DNA of 32,064 bases from Desulfobacteraceae bacterium (GTDB lineage Bacteria > Desulfobacterota > Desulfobacteria > Desulfobacterales > Desulfosalsimonadaceae), in the NCBI GenBank assembly GCA_003597945.1, contig QZJS01000108.1, positions 1 through 32,064 on the forward strand, given 5' to 3'. The notes beneath the pieces were generated by a model. That model ran no database searches and was not told the origin of the DNA. It saw only the letters and a list, made by a program, of their open reading frames with translations. How positions within the stretch are numbered: position 1 is the first letter of the stretch; every line of letters begins with the position of its first letter. Both the position numbers and the translations under genes were made by a program. Positions 22,982-29,630 of the stretch are shown here, in pieces.

Positions 22982-25900
22982 TCATGCTTTATCCAGAACG
23001 CCTCTGATGATATGGGATAATTGCTTGATGTTCAGGGGTTTCATCACATAAGCACCAATACCTTCTTTTCTTGCTTTTTCCTCATCAATCTGATCGCTAT
23101 ACCCGCTGGTCAAAATAATGGGAATATCCGGCCTGACCCCGATCAACTCCCGAGCCAGCGCCTTGCCGGTCATCTGGGGCATGGTCATATCCGTAATGAC
23201 CAGATCAAAGCGGTAAGGGTCGGATTTGAAGAGTTCCAGTGCGTCTACGGGATTGATTTTAGATGTCACCGCATAGCCGAGGTGTTGCAGGATCTGCTCC
23301 CCGATCTCCACCAGCGCCAGCTCATCATCGACGAAAAGGATGCTTTCTTTCCCCCGGGGCATCTTTTCCGATCGCTGTTTTTCGGATGCCGGTTGGGCCT
23401 CAATTTCAGGAAAAAGAATTTTAAAAGTGGTTCCTTTTTCGAGCTCGCTGTAAACGGTAATGGCGCCGCCATGATTTTTTACGATGCCATGGACTACGGC
23501 CAGGCCCATACCCGAACCCTCTCCGATATCCTTAGTCGTAAAATAGGGGTCGTAAATCCGGTCGAGTATTTCAGGATCAATCCCCCGGCCGGTATCACGC
23601 ACCACCAACTCCATGCAGGGGCCGGGAGATAGACCGGCATACGGACGCACGGAAACATCATCCAATGTTACCGCCTTTAGATTTACTTCCAGGATTCCCC
23701 CCTTCTTCTTCATGGCATGAGCGGCGTTGGTGCACAGATTGATGATCACCTGGTGCATCTGGACGGGGTCCGCCAGGATTGTTCCGGTCCTTTCAGCAAT
23801 ATTCATCTGAATATCAATGCTTGCGGGGATGGAGGAACGAAGCATCGTCAGCGACTCGCCGATGATCTCGCTTAACAAAACGGGTTGTAGTTCCTGTTCG
23901 GTCTGGCGCGAAAAACCGAGTATCTGCTGCACCACGTCCCTTGCCCGGAAACAGGCATTGCGTGCGGTTTCCAGATTCTTCCGGGCAGGACTCCAATCCG
24001 GGACATTATAGATTGCCAATTCGGTATTGCCCAGAATGATGCCGATGATGTTATTGAAATCATGCGCAATGCCTCCGGCCAGGATGCCGATGGATTCCAG
24101 TTTGTGCGTCTGACGAAGTTGGGCCTCAAACTTTTTCTGCATTGTGACATCCCGGATAAAGCACTGGAGAGCCGGCTTTTCCTGCCACTCAACGACGGCC
24201 GTATTGACCTCCACCTCGTGCCTCTGCCCGTGTTTATCCATAATTGCAAAACCATAGGCAGCCCCGAATTTTTCTCCGTTTAACTTTTGCGTATATCGAT
24301 CCAGCATCGCGTCTTTATCTTCCGGAACGACGAAATCAGCAAACGGAATATTGGCCAGTTCTTCTCCGGAATATCCGGTCAGGGTTTCGGCTCTTTGGTT
24401 GTGAAACACGATCATGCCGTCCTGCAAAACGATTATGACGTCGTTAGCGTTTTCCACAACATCCCGATATTGCTGGTGGGACTTCTTTAATGCCTCTTCT
24501 GCTTCCCTGATCTGGGTGATATCAACCCCCATCCCGATCAAGTGGGGCGCATGATCGATGTCAACCAGCGATCCCGTAAAATAATACGGTGTCTTCATCC
24601 CGCTTCGCGAAACAAAATGGGCCTCGGCATCCGCATGGCCATTTAAAAATACCTCCCCGATCCGGGCGGAAATATATTCTTTCTCATTGCCCGCGAAAAA
24701 ATCCAGAGGCGTCATTCCTGCTATTTCTGAAGCGGAGTATTCGGATACGGTTTCAAAATTCCGGTTCCAGCGCAGGAATTTGCCCGCCTCATCAAACAGG
24801 TAAAAAATACCGGGCAGGCTGTTGATCAATGATTCTGAGAATAAATGCTCCCGCTGAAGGATTTTTTCGGCTTTTTTACGTTCGGTAACATCCCGCGCAA
24901 CGGAGATCGTCCCCGCCACCTTGTCATCCTTGATCAACGGGGCGCCGCTGACTTCGCCGAACCTTCGCGTTCCGTCCCTGGCGATAAACTCATACAGGCT
25001 TGAAGCGATGGTTTCCCCGGACAAGACGCGCATCGTGTCGGAAAAAGCTTTTTCCAGATACTCGGGCGCCAGCAGATTCAGTTCATGAAACGGCCTGCCG
25101 ATGAGTTGATCCGGTTTATAACCCAACACGTTTTCAACCGACGGCGATATGCCGGTGATCCTGAACTCACGGTCGACGGAATAAATCACATCGCTTGCCT
25201 GCATGAAATGCAGACGATATCTTTCTTCGGACAAAGCCAGATCGGTCTGTGCCCTTCGGGCCGCAATGCCGTAAGCGATGTTATTGGCCACGTCCGTCAG
25301 CAACCTTACTTCATCGGGGTCAAACGCGTCCGGCACGGGGGCGTATAAATTCAAAGCGCCGATGCACCTGTCCCCGTCGATTAACGGAACGGCAATTGAT
25401 GAGGCGTATCCGCGCCGCGTCGCATCCAAACGCCAGGGCATAAATCCTGGATCTGTTTCAATATTGCGGCAGATAAAAGGTTTTCTTTCCCTGATGGCGA
25501 TACCCGTGGGGCCCTGGCCTTTTTCGGTGTCCGCCCAGACAATATCGACTGTCCGGGCGTAATTCTCACCAACGCCGTAACTCGCCATCGGCGCTACTGT
25601 TTTTCGCTCATCTTCCTCGGCATATCCGATCCACGCCAGGCGATATCCGGCGGTTTCAACAAGGACTCTGCATATTTCAGAAAGAAGGTCCGGAGTGCTT
25701 TTGACGCGCACCACGACCTGGTTGCATTCACTCAATGCTTCCAATGCGCGATTCTTACGCTGTAAATTTTTTTCGGATTGTTTAAGCGCCGATATGTCCT
25801 TTGCAAGGTGCACGGATTGGACTATGCGTCCCGAAGCATCAATGATGGGCGAAACAGAAACCAGATAGGATCTCCCCAGCGACTCAACCTCCATTTCCAT

Positions 25901-26125
25901 GGTTTCCGGACGTCCGGATGATTTAAGTTTCTGGTGAGGGCATCCTGCCGGAGGGTGGTCTTTGCAATGAAATATTTCATAACATTTCCGGCCGATGATC
26001 TCGTCCGACCTCAAGCCCGTCGCTCTTAGCGTTGCCGGATTTGCCGCCAGAACACGATGCTCCGGATCAAGGATCATGGCCATGTCGCTGATAGCTTCAA
26101 AAACATGATTCCACATGATATTCAT
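22982..26125 (-). CDS. Hybrid sensor histidine kinase: PAS-GAF-PAS-PAS-PAS-HisKA-HATPase-REC
   Basis: This 1047-residue protein has no membrane segment, so it should sense a cytoplasmic signal. Domain order: PAS (about 5-115) with a Cys-rich insert CYEIFHCKDHPPAGCPH, GAF (145-290), three PAS domains (300-415, 430-540, 550-665), HisKA with phospho-acceptor His688 in GGIAHDFNN, HATPase with NLCTNAAHAM, DTGRGI and GSGMGLAVVHG, and a C-terminal receiver (930-1045) with FVDDE and acceptor Asp979 in VITDMTMPQ. There is no output domain, so a phosphotransfer protein or regulator elsewhere must receive the phosphate. ATG at 26125 follows AAGGAA. It lies 34 bases after the UbiB-like gene, probably in the same transcript. 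Confidence 0.94.
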   Translation of the reverse strand: MNIMWNHVFEAISDMAMILDPEHRVLAANPATLRATGLRSDEIIGRKCYEIFHCKDHPPAGCPHQKLKSSGRPETMEMEVESLGRSYLVSVSPIIDASGRIVQSVHLAKDISALKQSEKNLQRKNRALEALSECNQVVVRVKSTPDLLSEICRVLVETAGYRLAWIGYAEEDERKTVAPMASYGVGENYARTVDIVWADTEKGQGPTGIAIRERKPFICRNIETDPGFMPWRLDATRRGYASSIAVPLIDGDRCIGALNLYAPVPDAFDPDEVRLLTDVANNIAYGIAARRAQTDLALSEERYRLHFMQASDVIYSVDREFRITGISPSVENVLGYKPDQLIGRPFHELNLLAPEYLEKAFSDTMRVLSGETIASSLYEFIARDGTRRFGEVSGAPLIKDDKVAGTISVARDVTERKKAEKILQREHLFSESLINSLPGIFYLFDEAGKFLRWNRNFETVSEYSASEIAGMTPLDFFAGNEKEYISARIGEVFLNGHADAEAHFVSRSGMKTPYYFTGSLVDIDHAPHLIGMGVDITQIREAEEALKKSHQQYRDVVENANDVIIVLQDGMIVFHNQRAETLTGYSGEELANIPFADFVVPEDKDAMLDRYTQKLNGEKFGAAYGFAIMDKHGQRHEVEVNTAVVEWQEKPALQCFIRDVTMQKKFEAQLRQTHKLESIGILAGGIAHDFNNIIGIILGNTELAIYNVPDWSPARKNLETARNACFRARDVVQQILGFSRQTEQELQPVLLSEIIGESLTMLRSSIPASIDIQMNIAERTGTILADPVQMHQVIINLCTNAAHAMKKKGGILEVNLKAVTLDDVSVRPYAGLSPGPCMELVVRDTGRGIDPEILDRIYDPYFTTKDIGEGSGMGLAVVHGIVKNHGGAITVYSELEKGTTFKILFPEIEAQPASEKQRSEKMPRGKESILFVDDELALVEIGEQILQHLGYAVTSKINPVDALELFKSDPYRFDLVITDMTMPQMTGKALARELIGVRPDIPIILTSGYSDQIDEEKARKEGIGAYVMKPLNIKQLSHIIRGVLDKA

Positions 26126-26159
26126 GTCTTTTCCTTGCATTGAAATCACGGCTTCCGAT

Positions 26160-27509
26160 TTACAAGGTATGCCGGTCGTTCGGCAGGAAAAACCGCGGCA
26201 TGCCGGCCGGCATGTCCATGGGCATCATATCGTCCATCCAGTCGCCCATGTCAAACAGCAGGTCCCGGTACCCGTCGAAATAGAGAAACTGTTTGAGCAG
26301 CAGGGTAAATTCCCGGGGGAAGCGGATGCCGTGGGTTTCAGCCACCCGCACCATCTCCAGCATGAACCGGTCAGGATCGACCACCATTGCCGGGGCATAT
26401 CCGTTCTCAAGATCAGCAAGGTCATCACTCTCACCGGCATCATATAGGACTTTCAGGTCGTGGGCCAGCCGGGCTGTATCCACCTTTTCCCGGGTCATGC
26501 CGATGGCCGTCATGGCTTCGGCAAGGCTGACGAAATCCAGGGTGATCATGGCCGGCACCAGTTTTTTGACGCCGTTTCGCGTCTTTTCGGATATCCGGCC
26601 CACAATGCCGAAATCAATGAACCCCACACGGCCGTCAGCCATGATCAACAGATTGCCGGCATGCAGATCCGCGTGGAAAAGCGCGCATCCCATGACCGAC
26701 GACATCCAGGTTTCAAACGCCGGTCCCAGGACATCGCCGGGCCGGCTCGTGGTTGCCAGAAGCTGCTTCCGGTCGGTTAAGGGAATGCCGAAGAGCCGCT
26801 CCATGGTGAGCACCCGGCGGGTGGATGCCTCGGGATAGACCCGGGGCACCATCACGGTGGTGTTGCCCGTATCTTCCAGATATTTGGCGAAAACCGCGAT
26901 GTTTTCCGCCTCCTGGATGAAATCGCATTCTTCCAGCACGGTGTTGCGAATCTCAGACAGCATGCCCGACAGGGACGCGTGTTTGAACCGGGGCAGAACG
27001 GTTTCCAACGCCACGGCGGAATAATAGAGAAAATTCAAATCCGTGACCAGGATGTCCGCCACCCCGGGCCGCTGAATCTTGATGACCACTTTTTCGCCGG
27101 TGGTCAGGGTGGCGGCATAAACCTGGGCGATGGAAGCCGACGCCAGGGGAACCGGATCGATATCGGCAAAGATCTCCCCCAGACAGCCTGCTCCCAGGTC
27201 CTGCTTTAAAATTTTGAGCATGCGGTGAAACGGCACCGGTTCCGTGCGGTCCAGGCACTGCTGAAACGCGGCTACATAATCTTCGGGAAAAAGAGACGGG
27301 GAACTGGCCACAAACTGGCCCAGCTTGATATAGGTGGCCCCAAGGCGCTCAAAAAGTTTTCGCAGCACATCCGGGGGCGCGGACCGATCCCCCAGGGCCC
27401 GCTCCAGCCCGGTTCGACCCAAGGCAACCGCGGTCTGGCGCACCCGCCTGGCCCCGTTGATCCCCAGGGAAACGGCTTTTGGCAGTTTATCGTATATATT
27501 TCCGATCAT
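26160..27509 (-). CDS. UbiB/ABC1 (AarF) family atypical kinase
   Basis: This 449-residue protein belongs to the ADCK/UbiB protein-kinase-like ATPases, which support quinone biosynthesis or lipid handling. Family marks are 'LGATYIKLGQFVASSPSLFPEDYV' (KxGQ motif), the Ala-rich loop 'PLASASIAQVYAA' in place of a Gly loop, ATP-site 'VVIKIQRPGV', catalytic 'FHADLHAGNLL' and metal-binding 'GFIDFGIVG'. UbiB proteins commonly end in membrane helices; here the C-terminus is instead acidic and Met-rich (DWMDDMMPMDMPAGMP) with no clear helix. In an anaerobe the quinone served would be menaquinone (inference). ATG at 27509 is chosen because all sequence upstream belongs to the repeat at 27546-27721. Confidence 0.88.
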   Translation of the reverse strand: MIGNIYDKLPKAVSLGINGARRVRQTAVALGRTGLERALGDRSAPPDVLRKLFERLGATYIKLGQFVASSPSLFPEDYVAAFQQCLDRTEPVPFHRMLKILKQDLGAGCLGEIFADIDPVPLASASIAQVYAATLTTGEKVVIKIQRPGVADILVTDLNFLYYSAVALETVLPRFKHASLSGMLSEIRNTVLEECDFIQEAENIAVFAKYLEDTGNTTVMVPRVYPEASTRRVLTMERLFGIPLTDRKQLLATTSRPGDVLGPAFETWMSSVMGCALFHADLHAGNLLIMADGRVGFIDFGIVGRISEKTRNGVKKLVPAMITLDFVSLAEAMTAIGMTREKVDTARLAHDLKVLYDAGESDDLADLENGYAPAMVVDPDRFMLEMVRVAETHGIRFPREFTLLLKQFLYFDGYRDLLFDMGDWMDDMMPMDMPAGMPRFFLPNDRHTL

Positions 27510-27545
27510 CGTCAATCCGGACAATATCCTCAATATTTGTTTAAA

Positions 27546-27721
27546 GTTGCAGAAAACGGATTGTGAGCGAAATTGAGGATTTCGGGGTAAAAAGCAATTT
27601 TCGTGGATGCGATGAGAATGGCAAACTGTTTGAGGAGCCTGCGACGAGTTTTTGCCATTCAGCAGCCATGAAAATTGCGCCCTGAAAGACTCCTGGACCG
27701 AACAATCCGGCTTTCTGCAAC
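27546..27721. repeat. 176-base miniature inverted-repeat element
   Basis: The ends are inverted copies: GTTGCAGAAAACGGATTGT at the left and the complement of GTTGCAGAAAGCCGGATTGT at the right, differing by one base and one gap. Inside, GCAATTTTC and GAATGGCAAA blocks recur inverted, so nearly the whole element folds into one hairpin. It fills the gap between the hisF-like and UbiB-like genes. Open frames across it are side effects of the repeat. Confidence 0.8.
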
Positions 27722-27725
27722 ACAA

Positions 27726-28484
27726 TTACTCACGAACATCTACCCCGCGGCTTTTCAAATAGGCCTTGAGTTCGGGAATGGCGATGATGTTGAAATGGAA
27801 CACGGATGCGGCCAGTAAAATAGTAGCGCCCGCTTCCGCGGCGTCGTAGAAATGCTCAAGGGTCCCGGCCCCGCCGGATGCCACCACCTCGGCCGATACC
27901 GCGGCCTTGATCTTGCGGATCAGCGGCAGGTCATAACCGGTTTTCACGCCGTCGGTGGTCTTGCTGGTGGGCAGGATGACGGGGACACCGAAACCGTCGA
28001 CTTTTTTCGCCCATTCCACCGCGTCGGCGCCCGTGGCCGTTCGCCCGCCGTCGATATAGACTTCATACCCGGAAGGCAGATTGGCATTAACCGCGGCGTC
28101 AATGGCCACGGTCACGCGGTCGGCCCCGAATTCCTTTACCATTTCGGCGATCACGTCGGGCTTGCGGAACGCCGCGCTGCTGGTGGAAATCTTGTCGGCC
28201 CCGGCCGCCAGCACGGCAGCGGCCGATTTCACGTCGCTGATGCCGCCGCCCACGGTAAACGGCACGGTGGCCGCTTCCGCGACTTTTTTGACCACATCCA
28301 GCATGGTGGCCCGGCCCTCGACGGTGGCGGTGATATCGAGCAGGGCCAGCTCATCGGCCCCGGCGTTGCAATAGGCCCGGCAGCATTCCACCGGATCGCC
28401 GGCATCCCGGATATCCACGAACTGAACGCCCTTGACCACCCGCCCGTTCTGCATGTCCAGGCATGGCATGATTTTCACGGTCAT
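27726..28484 (-). CDS. HisF-like cyclase (imidazole glycerol phosphate synthase subunit), divergent
   Basis: This 252-residue beta/alpha barrel is clearly of the HisF family, whose standard member uses ammonia from HisH to turn PRFAR into imidazole glycerol phosphate and AICAR. Catalytic residues equivalent to Thermotoga HisF D11 (Asp10 in PCLDM), D130 (Asp129 in AIDA) and D176 (Asp178 in TTDG) remain. Several others differ: K4 for gate Arg5, Ser102 for Asn103 in STSSAA, Val for gate Glu167, and SKTTDGVKTGYD in place of the near-invariant SxDRDGTKxGYD. No hisH or other his gene is nearby. ATG at 28484 has AAAGGAG. It follows the guaA-like gene by 20 bases, forming an operon. It could be the ordinary HisF or a paralogue with a new role. 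Confidence 0.85.
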   Translation of the reverse strand: MTVKIMPCLDMQNGRVVKGVQFVDIRDAGDPVECCRAYCNAGADELALLDITATVEGRATMLDVVKKVAEAATVPFTVGGGISDVKSAAAVLAAGADKISTSSAAFRKPDVIAEMVKEFGADRVTVAIDAAVNANLPSGYEVYIDGGRTATGADAVEWAKKVDGFGVPVILPTSKTTDGVKTGYDLPLIRKIKAAVSAEVVASGGAGTLEHFYDAAEAGATILLAASVFHFNIIAIPELKAYLKSRGVDVRE

Positions 28485-28504
28485 TGAATAACTCCTTTCA
28501 AAAA

Positions 28505-29470
28505 TCAAACCGCTTCAATGGTTGAAGGCGGCTTTGTGGTGATATTATAGGTCACGCTGACCACGCCCTCCACTTCGGTGGTGATCCGGGCCGCCATCTT
28601 TTCCAGGATATCCCAAGGAAGACGGGTGGGAGCGGCAATGACCGCGTCCTGGCTGTCCCAGCACCGGATTTCGATCTGGCGGCCGTATTCGCGTTTGCCG
28701 TTTCGCACGCCGGTGACCCGGTCCTCGTGAAGAATGGCCATGTATTGAAACGCGGCCACATCCGCCAGTTCCTGCTCCACCACCACCGTGGCCCGGCGCA
28801 CCAGGGCGATCCGTTCCGGCGTGGCCTCGCCCACCACCCGGGTCACCAGGGCCGGTCCGGGAAAGGGGGGACGGTTGTAGACCGATTCCGGCAGCCCCAG
28901 GGCTTTGCCCACGGCCCGAACGCCGGTTTTTCTAAGCTGAATGAGCGGCTCGATGACCTTGTAACCGTATGCCTGTTCGGTGTCGATGCCGAGCTGGGAT
29001 AAGATGTTGTGCTGCCGCTTGATGCCGGCCACGGTTTCCTCGACATCCGTATAGATGGTCCCCTGGAGCAGGAAGCGGGCTCCGCTTTCTTTTACCAGAC
29101 GGCCGAATACGGTTTTATAAAAGGTGTCGGTGATGGCCTGGCGCTTTTCCTCGGGATCGATCTTTCCCTTGAGGGCCGCGAAAAATTCGTCCCGGGCATC
29201 AACAAGCTCAACATTAACCCCCAGGTTTTGCATGGCGGCCACCACCGTTTCGGGTTCGCCCTCCCGCATGAGGCCGTGATCGATAAAAAAAGTCAGCAGC
29301 CGTGAGCCAAGAGCCCGGTGGGCCAGCATGGTGGTCACCGACGAATCCACGCCGCCGGAAAGGGCATTCACGGCCGTGCCCTGCCCCACTTCGGCGCTGA
29401 TGGAGCGGCACTGGTCTTCGATAAACGCCGGGACATCCAGATCTTCCATACGGATTTCTTCAATGGTCAT
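28505..29470 (-). CDS. GMP synthase C-terminal-like ATP-pyrophosphatase (GuaAb-like), no glutaminase domain
   Basis: This 321-residue protein corresponds to the ATP-pyrophosphatase plus dimerisation parts of GMP synthase. It has the PP-loop ALSGGVDSS (36-44), 'FIDHGLMREGE', 'GTIYTDVEE', 'PPFPGPALVTRVVGE' and the end ITTKPPSTIEAV, echoing KPPATIEWE. The class I glutaminase domain fused at the N-terminus in bacterial GuaA is missing, as in archaeal split enzymes. The substrate-side stretch usually near 'LRAVET.DFMTA.W' reads IRCWDSQDAVIAAP, and the usual SHHN is RQHN. It may make GMP with free ammonia or adenylate a different substrate. ATG at 29470 follows AAGGAG. First gene of the operon with the hisF-like gene. 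Confidence 0.85.
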   Translation of the reverse strand: MTIEEIRMEDLDVPAFIEDQCRSISAEVGQGTAVNALSGGVDSSVTTMLAHRALGSRLLTFFIDHGLMREGEPETVVAAMQNLGVNVELVDARDEFFAALKGKIDPEEKRQAITDTFYKTVFGRLVKESGARFLLQGTIYTDVEETVAGIKRQHNILSQLGIDTEQAYGYKVIEPLIQLRKTGVRAVGKALGLPESVYNRPPFPGPALVTRVVGEATPERIALVRRATVVVEQELADVAAFQYMAILHEDRVTGVRNGKREYGRQIEIRCWDSQDAVIAAPTRLPWDILEKMAARITTEVEGVVSVTYNITTKPPSTIEAV

Positions 29471-29630
29471 AAACACGTCTCCTTGTATGATGGGTTCGGC
29501 GTTTATCTCTATATTTTAGATGGTATCCCGTCAAGCAGGAAATAAACCACCACCCGCTATGCGGATGGCATTATTATCCTGCAAAGCAGGAGAATCAAGC
29601 GAAAGGGCATGCTCGGGAATCCGGGGTCGG
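29471..29630. other. Intergenic region between RND gene and guaA-like gene
   Basis: These 160 bases lie after the RND pump stop and before the guaA-like start, both on the minus strand, so they should hold a promoter for the latter. I see no convincing boxes, terminator or small frame. Confidence 0.35.

Noticed and set aside
27510..27725. 72-residue N-terminal extension of the UbiB-like protein and a 60-codon frame in the same place
   Set aside because: Both read through the inverted-repeat element at 27546-27721 and not conserved protein sequence.
27852..28487. 211-codon plus-strand frame opposite the hisF-like gene
   Set aside because: His/Gly/Arg-rich mirror frame of a GC-rich gene; the minus strand protein has full family motifs.
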